Positions 7,492 to 14,868 of a stretch of DNA of 64,000 nt are shown piece after piece. The notes beneath the pieces were generated by a model. It did no database searches, was not told the origin of the DNA, and saw only the letters and a program-made list of their open reading frames with translations. How positions within the stretch are numbered: the first letter of the stretch is position 1; the number at the start of each line of letters is the position of its first letter. This DNA is from Gemmatimonadota bacterium (lineage in GTDB: Bacteria; Gemmatimonadota; Gemmatimonadetes; Gemmatimonadales; Gemmatimonadaceae), in the NCBI GenBank assembly GCA_028287305.1, contig JAQBPX010000029.1:62001-126000 (forward strand), read 5' to 3'. The position numbers were made by a program, and so were the translations under genes.

Positions 7492-8412
7492 ATGTCCCTC
7501 TCCATCCGCCTCCTCGGCACCTCCGCCTCCCGACCCACCGTCGAGCGCAACGTCGCCTCGGCGGTGGTCGTGCGCGAAGGCGAGTCGCTGATGTTCGATT
7601 GCGGCGAGGGCACCCAGCGGCAGATGATGCGCTACGGCGCGTCGTTCGCCTTTCGCGACCTGTTCTTCACGCACCTGCACTCCGACCACGTGATCGGCGC
7701 CATCGGCCTGCTGCGCACCATGGCGCTGCAGGGGCGCACCGAGGGAATGACATTCTACGCTCCGCGCGGCGGTGCGCGGCTGCTGCGGAAGCTCGAGCAG
7801 TTCGGATTCGACCGGCTCACCTTTCCCGTGGAGATCGTGGAGCTGGCGCCGGAGGAGGCCCTGAAGCGCGACGGTTACGCCATCGTGCCCTTCGAGGTGG
7901 ACCACCGGGGCTCGGCGTCGCTCGGCTACGCCATCGTGGAAGAGGACCGGAAGGGGCGCTTCGATCCCGAGCGCGCGCGCGAGCTGGGGATTCCCGAGGG
8001 GCCGCTTTGGGGGCAGGTGCATCGCGGGCTGCCGGTGACGCTCGAGGATGGGCGCGTGATCGAGTCGAGTGAGCTGGTGGGCCCCAGACGCGCGGGACGG
8101 ACGCTGGTGCTCACCGGCGACACGCGCCCCTGCGCACGCACCATCGAGGCGAGCCGCGGCGCCGACCTGCTGGTGCACGAGGCGACCTTCGGCGACGAGG
8201 AGGCCGAGCGCGCGATCGAGACGGGGCACTCCACGGCGCGCGAGGCGGCGGTGGTGGCGCGCGAGGCCGGCGTGCGACGCCTGCTGCTCACGCACTTCTC
8301 GGCGCGCTACTCCCGGGACGCGGGCGAGCTGGAAAAGGAGGCGCGGCAGGCCTTCCCCGAGGTGCTGTGCGGCAGGGACGGGATGCTCATCGAGCTGCCC
8401 TACCGCGAGTAG
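7492..8412 (+). CDS. rnz: Ribonuclease Z (tRNA 3' endonuclease)
   Basis: The 306-residue metallo-beta-lactamase fold enzyme trims the 3' trailer of tRNA precursors. The zinc motif HLHSDH is at residues 61-66, preceded by MFDCGEGTQRQM, which is diagnostic for RNase Z. Later ligands lie in LTGDTRPC (Asp), a GHSTAREAA block and LLTHFSARY (His). Neither tRNA in the window encodes CCA, so both transcripts need such processing. ATG 7492 gives the standard compact N-terminus (MSLSIRLLGTSAS). The gene converges on the next minus-strand gene with only 7 bases between. Confidence 0.95.
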   Translation: MSLSIRLLGTSASRPTVERNVASAVVVREGESLMFDCGEGTQRQMMRYGASFAFRDLFFTHLHSDHVIGAIGLLRTMALQGRTEGMTFYAPRGGARLLRKLEQFGFDRLTFPVEIVELAPEEALKRDGYAIVPFEVDHRGSASLGYAIVEEDRKGRFDPERARELGIPEGPLWGQVHRGLPVTLEDGRVIESSELVGPRRAGRTLVLTGDTRPCARTIEASRGADLLVHEATFGDEEAERAIETGHSTAREAAVVAREAGVRRLLLTHFSARYSRDAGELEKEARQAFPEVLCGRDGMLIELPYRE

Positions 8413-8419
8413 CGGCTAG

Positions 8420-8740
8420 CTAGGTCTCGCGGGATTCCGGCGCCTTCGCGGGCGACCGCCACTTGAGCTTCAGCGGATCGGGACGCGAGATCCCGATGGA
8501 GCGCGAGAACAGCCGGGCGATCGTGGCCTGGTCCAGCGAGTCGAGGACCTTCTCCTTGTCCAGGCGCGAGGTGACGCTGCGCGCCTCGGGTCCGTTGGAG
8601 ATGTACCAGTTGTACCGGTCGAGCCGGGAGCCGGCGCCGTCGGGGTGGCGAAAGATCACCATCGCATTGCTGGAGCCGGGCAGGTCCACGTCCACGCCCC
8701 ACCGCGTGCCGTCGGGGGCGTCGAACTGCTTCATCTTCAT
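8420..8740 (-). CDS. Small conserved hypothetical protein
   Basis: The 106-residue soluble protein begins MKMKQFDAPDGTRWGVDVDL and has a predicted beta-strand N-terminus followed by a helical region (VTSRLDKEKVLDSLDQATIA). I do not recognise a named domain. Its start overlaps the stop of the DUF2203 gene by ATGA, so the two are probably translated together. Confidence 0.7.
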   Translation of the reverse strand: MKMKQFDAPDGTRWGVDVDLPGSSNAMVIFRHPDGAGSRLDRYNWYISNGPEARSVTSRLDKEKVLDSLDQATIARLFSRSIGISRPDPLKLKWRSPAKAPESRET

Positions 8741-9135
8741 ACGAGCGCCTCCTCGAGCAGCTGGCGCCCGGCGTATCCGGAATCGACGTCGTGCCAGTAG
8801 CGCACTTCCGGCTCCCCAAGGCGCCAGCAGAGCAGGATGCCGCGCCCGTCACGCTCGCTCGGGAAGTCGATCAGGCCGAGGCGGCGGTCCTTCAGCTCGA
8901 TGCCGAGGTCGGCCAGCTCGCGCTGGAAGGCGTCGAGGTCGCGCGCCACCTGCTGCGCCTCGCGCTCGAGCTGCTTCACGCGCTCCCGCGGCTCGTCGCC
9001 GCGAGCGGAGCTCGCGATGAGGTCGAGCTCGAGGATCTTCTCACGCCAGAGCCGGTGGTCGCGGACGACGTCCTCGACGATCCGGCGAACCAGTGGGAGC
9101 GTGCTGTTGGCCTGCTCGACGGTGAAGCGCTGCAT
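8737..9135 (-). CDS. DUF2203 family protein
   Basis: The 132-residue protein matches DUF2203: N-terminal MQRFTVEQANSTLPLVRRIV, a central coiled-coil helix (about residues 45-80, rich in Arg/Glu/Leu), and a C-terminal block GIELKDRRLGLIDFP with LCWRLGEPEVRYWHD. The function of the family is unknown. ATG 9135 begins at the conserved block. It shares ATGA with the small downstream gene. Confidence 0.82.
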   Translation of the reverse strand: MQRFTVEQANSTLPLVRRIVEDVVRDHRLWREKILELDLIASSARGDEPRERVKQLEREAQQVARDLDAFQRELADLGIELKDRRLGLIDFPSERDGRGILLCWRLGEPEVRYWHDVDSGYAGRQLLEEALV

Positions 9136-9225
9136 GCGGGGAAGATAGCCTGCGGAAAACGGTGCGGCAGGGCGGCCTGTTCCGCCTTGCGGGAAACGAC
9201 GAACGGCCGGCGATCCGCGCAACCT

Positions 9226-9699
9226 TCAGCGCTCGGAAAGGGCCTGCTCGCGGCGGCGGGCCGCCATCTCATGGAGGGCACGGTCCTCGGCCGTCTCCAG
9301 GCGGAGCGGAGGGACCGGGGCGGGCTTTCCGTGCTCGTCCAGGTGCACGAAGGTGAGCCAGCACTCATTGGTGTGGCGCCGGGTGCCGGTGCTCACCTGC
9401 TCGGCATAGACGTGCGCGACGACGGACATCGAGGTGCGCCCCACCCAGACCACGCGCGAGCGGATCTCCACCAGGTCGCCGACGCGGATCGGTTCCTTGA
9501 AGAGCACGCGATCGATCGAGAGCGTGGTCACCTGCCCACCGGCATGACGCATGGCCGCGAGCGCCGCGCCGCGGTCCACCATGCTGAGCACCACGCCTCC
9601 GAAGACCGACGGCTGGCGCAGCCCGTTGGCCTGGTGCGGCATCATGAGGTCGGCTACGACCGCTTCGGACTGGTTCGGGGTCTTGGTCTTGGGATCCAT
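9226..9699 (-). CDS. Acyl-CoA thioesterase, hotdog fold (YciA/BACH-like)
   Basis: The 157-residue protein has the hotdog-fold layout of acyl-CoA thioester hydrolases. It opens with SEAVVADLMMPHQANGLRQP, then GGVVLSMVDRGAALAAMRHA, whose Asp in MVDRGAA is the likely catalytic residue, and continues with VRVGDLVEIRSRVVWVGRTS. Such enzymes release CoA from fatty acyl-CoAs in the cytoplasm. The gene start lies inside the 3' end of the upstream lipoprotein gene (46-base overlap). Confidence 0.85.
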   Translation of the reverse strand: MDPKTKTPNQSEAVVADLMMPHQANGLRQPSVFGGVVLSMVDRGAALAAMRHAGGQVTTLSIDRVLFKEPIRVGDLVEIRSRVVWVGRTSMSVVAHVYAEQVSTGTRRHTNECWLTFVHLDEHGKPAPVPPLRLETAEDRALHEMAARRREQALSER

Positions 9700-10898
9700 G
9701 GGAGGTGCACGGGGATGTGCGGGCGGGAGTTCGACGCGTAGCGCGCGAGGGGCGGCACGTGGCGCGACGTGTGTCGCATGGCGGTGCGCACGGCTTCGTC
9801 GTAGCGCGCCGCTTCCTCGAAGGCGCGCTCGAGGTCCTTGAGCGTGCCGTCGCCAGTCGCCGCGCCGTCGAGCCAGTAGACGTGCACGGCGTCGCCCGAG
9901 ACCGTGGCCACGGCCGACTCCGCGCGGGCGCTGTCGACGAGCACGAGCTGCGAGCCGGTGCCGTCCGCGGTAGGGCGCGCGACGAGCGAGAGCGACCGAC
10001 GCTCCCAGCGGGCGGCACCCGTCGCGTCGGTCGCGACGGGCAGCGTCTCGCGCACCGCGGGCCATCCGGGAATCGAGTCCACGAGCACCGGCTCGAGCGG
10101 GATGGCGCTCCCGAGCGCGCCCTCACCCGCCCCGGGCACCGCGAAGGCGATGGCGGGCGCGCCGTCGATCGAGGTGATCGCGAAGCTGTTCTCATCGAAG
10201 TGGAAGGCATCGGAGCCCAGCGCGTCGCGCGCCGCGCTGTCGCGCGTGGCGAGCACCGAGTCGCGCGCGGCGGTGAAGCGCTCCTGTCCCTCGCGTTGCG
10301 CGCGCGCCGCACCGGAGCGCCCGAGCAGCGCGGCCAGCGTCACGCGCTCACCGGTGCGGGCGTCCACCACCAGGCGGCGCGTGGTGTGCCAGGTGCTTCC
10401 CTTCACCACGCTCGTGTCGGTGTGGTAGTCGAGGGAGACGTACGGGCCGTGCGCATCGAGGATCGTGATGTCGGCGGTGGCGACCACGGCGGGATCGTCG
10501 CTTCCGTTCTCGTCTTCGCCCAGCGGGCGGCGCCCGGGATGCGCGCGGCCGTAGCGAAGCGCGGCGCGGGGGGCGACCATGTCCTCGAAGACCAGGGTCG
10601 AGTCGTTGTCGTGCAGGTCGCGCGCGTACACGCGCTGGCCGATGAACAGCGCGTCGGCATAGGAACGGTCGTCGTCGGCCACGTACAGCTCGTGGAAGTG
10701 GCCATCGATGCGCGTGAGCTGCATCGGCACCCCGCGCACGCGCAGGGCGGAACCGTCGCTGGCCACCCAATAGGCCGAATCACTGGTCGTGACGAGGAAC
10801 TGGGCGAGCGGGGGACGAGCGCCCGCGTCCCCCTGCCTCCGGCAGCCGGCGGCAGCGAACGTCAGGGCGAGCGGCAGGGCCAGGCGACGGAATCGCAT
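9654..10898 (-). CDS. Hypothetical lipoprotein, periplasmic
   Basis: The 414-residue protein starts MRFRRLALPLALTFAAAGC, a clear lipoprotein signal with Cys19. The mature part has paired regions that repeat beta-strand patterns (for example VSLDYHTDTSVV and VVDARTGERVTLAALLG), but I recognise no named family. The long 3' end overlaps the thioesterase start by 46 bases, and its last residues are basic and Pro-rich. The true function is unknown; an envelope role is inferred from the signal alone. Confidence 0.75.
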   Translation of the reverse strand: MRFRRLALPLALTFAAAGCRRQGDAGARPPLAQFLVTTSDSAYWVASDGSALRVRGVPMQLTRIDGHFHELYVADDDRSYADALFIGQRVYARDLHDNDSTLVFEDMVAPRAALRYGRAHPGRRPLGEDENGSDDPAVVATADITILDAHGPYVSLDYHTDTSVVKGSTWHTTRRLVVDARTGERVTLAALLGRSGAARAQREGQERFTAARDSVLATRDSAARDALGSDAFHFDENSFAITSIDGAPAIAFAVPGAGEGALGSAIPLEPVLVDSIPGWPAVRETLPVATDATGAARWERRSLSLVARPTADGTGSQLVLVDSARAESAVATVSGDAVHVYWLDGAATGDGTLKDLERAFEEAARYDEAVRTAMRHTSRHVPPLARYASNSRPHIPVHLPWIPRPRPRTSPKRS

Positions 10899-10952
10899 GC
10901 GTGGCAAATATACTGCGTATGGGCAGGCGTCATTCCCCTCACACCGACCATC

Positions 10953-12161
10953 GTGCACCTCACTTCCCGCTCGCTCTCGATCGCCTTCGTCGTTCTCGCT
11001 TCGTGCACCGCGAGCGGGGAGCGGAAGCCGGGCGACTCGGCCGCCACGCTCCGCTCCGACAGCGTGGCTGCAAGGGCGCTGTCCAGCACCCCGTCGCAGG
11101 GAGCGACGGCCGCCACGCCGCAGGGGCAGCCTGCGGCGCCGACGCCCGGCGTGATCGGCACCGACCCGGTGCGCGCGCTCTACGTGAACCGGTTCGCGGC
11201 GCAGAGCAGGAAGAAGATGCACAAGCTCATCGCGCTGGCCGACAGCACCGAGATCAACGCGCTCGTGATCGACATGAAGGACGAGTTCGGGCTGAACTAC
11301 GCGCCGGCCAACGCCGACTGGGCGAGGAATGCGGGACACGGTGGCACCGTGCGCGACCTGAAGGGGATGCTCGACACGCTCAAGGCGCACGGCATCCTGC
11401 CGATCGCGCGCCTGGTGGTGTTCAAGGACTCGGTGACGGCGCGCGTGCACCCCGAGTGGACCATCCGGAAGCCCGATGGCACCGCGTGGCGCGACAAGAA
11501 GGGGCTCGCGTGGGTGAACCCGTACCACCGCGAGCTCTGGGAGTACAACATCGGGGTGGCGGAGGAGCTGGTGAAGCTCGGCTTCGGCGAGATCCAGTTC
11601 GACTACATCCGCTTCCCCGAGCCGTACAAGAGCCTGCCGCCGCAGGTGTTCCAGGGCGCGGATGTGCCGAAGCCGGTGGCGCTGCAGCAGTTCCTCTCCC
11701 TCGCGAAGAAGCGGCTCAACGCTCTCGGCGTGCGCTCGACGGCCGACATCTTCGGGCTGGTGACCACCGTGCGAGGAGCTCTGGAGGTCGGGCAGGACTG
11801 GGAGAAGGTCTCACCGGCGGTCGACGTCGTGCTCCCGATGACCTATCCAAGCCACTACCCGCCCGGCTCGTTCAACCTGCCGCACCCAAACGCCGAGCCG
11901 TACAAGGTGATCCTCACGGCGGTGCAGAGCGCGGCGACGCGCGACGCGGCGCTGGGCATCAAGTCGCCGGAGCACGTGCGCCCCTGGTTGCAGGCGTTCA
12001 CGCTCGGCGCGCCAGCGTATGGCGTGGAGCAGCTGCTCGCGCAGAAGAAGGCGGTGTACGACGCGGGCTACGATGGCTGGGTGCTGTGGAGCCCGGGATC
12101 GCAGTACGACATTTTTCGTGGGGCGCTGGAAGCGAAGTTCGAGAGCAGGAAGAAGAAATGA
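10953..12161 (+). CDS. Putative glycosyl hydrolase lipoprotein (DUF4015)
   Basis: The 402-residue protein resembles DUF4015 putative glycosidases with a TIM-barrel fold. GTG 10953 gives a lipoprotein signal with Cys18 (VVLASC), then a Ser/Thr/Ala-rich linker to about residue 70. The barrel begins with VRALYVNRFAAQS and includes NALVIDMKDEFG, LPIARLVVFKDS, GFGEIQFDYIRFPE and VDVVLPMTYPSHY. Asp and Glu residues in these strand ends are the likely acid/base pair. The substrate is unknown, but an outer-membrane or periplasmic anchor suggests cell-wall or exopolysaccharide glycans. Confidence 0.83.
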   Translation: MHLTSRSLSIAFVVLASCTASGERKPGDSAATLRSDSVAARALSSTPSQGATAATPQGQPAAPTPGVIGTDPVRALYVNRFAAQSRKKMHKLIALADSTEINALVIDMKDEFGLNYAPANADWARNAGHGGTVRDLKGMLDTLKAHGILPIARLVVFKDSVTARVHPEWTIRKPDGTAWRDKKGLAWVNPYHRELWEYNIGVAEELVKLGFGEIQFDYIRFPEPYKSLPPQVFQGADVPKPVALQQFLSLAKKRLNALGVRSTADIFGLVTTVRGALEVGQDWEKVSPAVDVVLPMTYPSHYPPGSFNLPHPNAEPYKVILTAVQSAATRDAALGIKSPEHVRPWLQAFTLGAPAYGVEQLLAQKKAVYDAGYDGWVLWSPGSQYDIFRGALEAKFESRKKK

Positions 12162-12178
12162 ATTGGTGATGCGGAACG

Positions 12179-12365
12179 GTGGCGGCGGCCGGTAGGCCCG
12201 TGAGCCCGTGGGCTCGAACACTGACATCGTGTGCGGCGGCCGCTGGCAGTCGCTTCGTCATCCGTTCCATGTTGACCGAGAACCAATGACAAAGGCGGGC
12301 GCCTTCAGGCGCCCGCCTTCCTTGTCACTGCTGTAGCCTACGGGCCTACGGGCCGGCCGCCGCAG
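12179..12365. repeat. 187-bp imperfect palindrome with the shared AACCAATGAC core
   Basis: The outer arms GCGGCGGCCGG and AGGCCCGT (about 12180-12210) recur in reverse complement at about 12336-12365. Inside are CGCTTCGTCATCCGT, CATGTTGACCGA, AACCAATGAC and then a perfect 10-bp hairpin GGCGGGCGCC, TTCA, GGCGCCCGCC (12294-12317). This core closely matches 3405-3433 and the arm hairpins of the 3240-3599 element. It fills the convergent gap between the DUF4015 and SufS-like genes. Confidence 0.82.
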
Positions 12366-13586
12366 TTACTTCGCCACCCTGGCAACAGCCCCGACGACGC
12401 GCGCGACTTCCTCAGCCGTTGTATAGACTGAACAGCCGAGCCTCACGAGTCCTTCCACCCCGAGCCGCTCGATGATGGTCGCGGCATAAAAGTCCCCATC
12501 CGAGACGTAGAGTCCATCGGGCACCAGCGCGCGCGCGACTTCCGTGCTGGTGTGGCCCTTCACCGTGAATGAGAGCGTCGGCGTGCGCGGCGTGCCGGGG
12601 CGCGGGCCGTACAGTGTCACGCCGGGAACCGCCTCGAGGCCGGTCCAGAGCGCGGTGAGAAGTGCGTCTCCGCGACGGTGCAACTCGTCGAAGGTGGCGG
12701 CCAGCCGCTCGCGGCGTGTTCCCTGGGAACCGGCGAGCGAAGCAAGGAAGTTCACCGCCGCGCCGGCACCCACGATCCCCTCGTGATTCTGCGTGCCGGT
12801 CTCCAGGCGATCCGGCGCATTGTCAGGCGCGGGCGCGAGCTTCGGCACGTCCACCCGCTCCAGCAGCTCGCGCTTCACCCACAGCACGCCCACGTGCGGG
12901 CCGTAGAACTTGTACGCCGAGCAACCGAGCGCGTCGCAGCCGATCGCCTGCACGTCCACCAGGTGGTGCGGCGCCCAGTGCACGGCGTCCACGAACACCA
13001 GCGCGCCCACGGCCTTCGCCATGCGCGTCACCGCTGCGACGTCCGTCACGGTGCCGAGCGCGTTGGATGCGGCGCCGATGGCCACGAGCTTCGTCTTCTG
13101 CGTGATGGCGCGCGCCAGCGCATCGAAGTCTGTGCGTCCATCCTCCACGCGCATGGGCACCATGCGCACGGTGATGCCACGCTCCACCGCGAGCGCCTGC
13201 CAGGGCGCCACGTTGGCGTGATGGTCCAGCTCCGTGACCACCACCTCGTCGCCCGGTCCCCACGCACGGCCGAGGCCGCGCGAGAGGTGGAACAGCAGCG
13301 TGGTCATGTTCGCCCCGAATGCGATCTCGTGCGGCGCGCCATTCACGAAGTCCGCCAGCGCGGCGCGTGCGTCGTCGATCAACGCGTCCGTCTCGGCGCT
13401 GGTCGGGTACGCCCAGTGGGTGTTGGCGTTGTGGTGATACAGGTAATCCACCATCGCCTCTGCCACCGACCGGGGCACCTGGGTGCCGCCCGGCCCGTCG
13501 AAGTAGGCGATGTGCTGGCCATCGGCCGCGCGACGCTCGAGCGCCGGGAATTGCGCGCGGATCGACTCGACGCTGGCGACCGTCAC
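12366..13586 (-). CDS. SufS-like cysteine-desulfurase-family PLP enzyme
   Basis: The 406-residue fold-type I enzyme belongs to the cysteine-desulfurase-like SufS family. PLP binding is shown by TELDHHANVAPWQ (His stacking), FVDAVHWAPH and the lysine Lys226 in CSAYKFYGPH. The C-terminal segment that carries the persulfide cysteine in true SufS reads YVSDGDFYAATIIERL, with no cysteine, so sulfur transfer through a protein persulfide is doubtful. GTG 13586 overlaps the upstream dehydrogenase stop (GTGA), so the two genes are coupled. Possible alternatives are a lyase or aminotransferase on a related substrate. Confidence 0.85.
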   Translation of the reverse strand: MTVASVESIRAQFPALERRAADGQHIAYFDGPGGTQVPRSVAEAMVDYLYHHNANTHWAYPTSAETDALIDDARAALADFVNGAPHEIAFGANMTTLLFHLSRGLGRAWGPGDEVVVTELDHHANVAPWQALAVERGITVRMVPMRVEDGRTDFDALARAITQKTKLVAIGAASNALGTVTDVAAVTRMAKAVGALVFVDAVHWAPHHLVDVQAIGCDALGCSAYKFYGPHVGVLWVKRELLERVDVPKLAPAPDNAPDRLETGTQNHEGIVGAGAAVNFLASLAGSQGTRRERLAATFDELHRRGDALLTALWTGLEAVPGVTLYGPRPGTPRTPTLSFTVKGHTSTEVARALVPDGLYVSDGDFYAATIIERLGVEGLVRLGCSVYTTAEEVARVVGAVARVAK

Positions 13587-14497
13587 GCGGAGTCCCCGCG
13601 CGCGGGACCGGCGATGATCTCCGTGCCTGCCCACTGCTCCACGATGCGCACCGCTTCCACATGATCGGCCACCTCGCCCAGCTCGGCGCGCGCCATGGTG
13701 AACAGCTCGGCCGCGAGCTGGGTGATCGGACTCGGCACGCGCAGCTCGCGCGCGATGCCGGCCGCGATGCCGATGTCCTTCTCCAGCAGCGCGAGGCGGA
13801 AGGTGCGAGGGAACGCGCGCGTGAGCACGCGCTCCGGGAAGAGGTTCATCGAGGTGTTGGAGCGTCCACTCGAGGCGTTGATGACGTCGAGCGCGATCGC
13901 CGGGTCCACCCCCGCCTTCGTCAGCGTGGCGAGGGCCTCGCCGGTGGACCAGACGTGAATCGCGAGGAGCGCATTGTTCATCGCCTTGAGCGCGTCACCG
14001 GTGCCCACGTCGCCGCAGTGCACGATTTTCTTGCCAAAGGTCTCGAGCACCGGGCGCACGCGCTCGAGCGTCTCGGCCTCGCCGCCGCACATCACCGTGA
14101 GCTCGCCCTTCACCGCGCCGGCCACGCCGCCGCTGACCGGCGCATCCATGAAGGAGACGCCGTGCACCTCGACGCGCTCCGCGATCATGCGGGAGTTCGC
14201 GGGGTCGCCGGAGGTGCAGTCGAGCAGCACGGCGCCACGCGCCAGCCCAGCCATGAGGCCCTGCTCGCCCGCCATCACCTCGAGCAGCTCGCGGGAGGAC
14301 GGGAAGCAGGTGATGACGATGTCCGCTCCACGCGCGGCCTCGGCAGGCGTTTCGGCGAGCCGCGCGCCGGACTCCCGGGCGAAGTCGGCGGCCTTGCTCG
14401 CGGTGCGGTTCCACACCGTGAGGGGCAGTCCGGCGCCGGCGATGCGGCGCGCCATCGGCAGGCCGATGGAGCCAAGTCCAAGGAAGGCGACGTTCAT
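13583..14497 (-). CDS. NAD(P)-dependent beta-hydroxyacid dehydrogenase
   Basis: The 304-residue protein is of the 3-hydroxyisobutyrate dehydrogenase / tartronate semialdehyde reductase family. It starts with the dinucleotide motif VAFLGLGSIGLPMA. The substrate-binding block is FMDAPVSGGVAGAVKGELT and the catalytic lysine lies in GTGDALKAMNNALLA (about residue 171). It oxidises or reduces a 3-hydroxy acid; which one cannot be read. It shares GTGA with the SufS-like gene downstream. Confidence 0.88.
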   Translation of the reverse strand: MNVAFLGLGSIGLPMARRIAGAGLPLTVWNRTASKAADFARESGARLAETPAEAARGADIVITCFPSSRELLEVMAGEQGLMAGLARGAVLLDCTSGDPANSRMIAERVEVHGVSFMDAPVSGGVAGAVKGELTVMCGGEAETLERVRPVLETFGKKIVHCGDVGTGDALKAMNNALLAIHVWSTGEALATLTKAGVDPAIALDVINASSGRSNTSMNLFPERVLTRAFPRTFRLALLEKDIGIAAGIARELRVPSPITQLAAELFTMARAELGEVADHVEAVRIVEQWAGTEIIAGPARGDSA

Positions 14498-14549
14498 GGC
14501 GATGGAGGCGAAGGCTGGAGAAGGAATCGCTCGCCATTACGTTAACGGG

Positions 14550-14774
14550 ATGATCACCCGGGTGACCATCGCCGGCATGAATTCTCCCTACGCCGTCCAG
14601 GCGGTCTTCACCGCGCTCACCCCGGTGCCCGGCATCTCGCGCGCCGAGGTGGTGCAGGGTGGCGCGGAGATCGAGCACGACGGCCGTGCGACGCCGGCGC
14701 TCCTGCGCGAGGCGATCGAGGTGTCGGGCTATGCAGTGACGGACGTGGTGGAGGACCGGCGGAGGCTGTTGTAG
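14550..14774 (+). CDS. HMA-like small protein lacking the CxxC metal site
   Basis: The 74-residue protein has the size and beta-alpha-beta-beta-alpha-beta pattern of heavy-metal-associated domains (MITRVTIAGMNSPYAVQAVF, VPGISRAEVVQGGAEIEHD, LREAIEVSGYAVTDV). At the position where metal binders have GMTCxxC it has GMNSPYA, so it cannot bind copper in the usual way. It may be a pseudo-domain with another role. It is divergent from the dehydrogenase gene and ends at a palindromic terminator. Confidence 0.7.
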   Translation: MITRVTIAGMNSPYAVQAVFTALTPVPGISRAEVVQGGAEIEHDGRATPALLREAIEVSGYAVTDVVEDRRRLL

Positions 14775-14795
14775 GAGCTTTGTGCGCTGGGGCTG

Positions 14796-14833
14796 AACAG
14801 CTTTGGCCGCGGACTACCGCGGCAAAGGCTGTT
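14796..14833. terminator. Bidirectional terminator palindrome, then GTTGCT-type repeats
   Basis: AACAGCTTTGGCCGCGG pairs with CCGCGGCAAAGGCTGTT around ACTA (17-bp arms, two offsets). It lies between the convergent HMA-like and DUF5916 genes. The 35 bases after it are short TTGCTG/TTGCCG words up to the DUF5916 stop codon. Confidence 0.6.
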
Positions 14834-14868
14834 GCTGTTGCTTTTGTCTTTGCCGTTGCCGTTGCTGG

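Noticed and set aside
14836-14868. Coding extension of DUF5916 or a small gene in the TTGCTG/TTGCCG words
   Set aside because: It follows the stop codon and is a simple repeat without a start or ribosome site.
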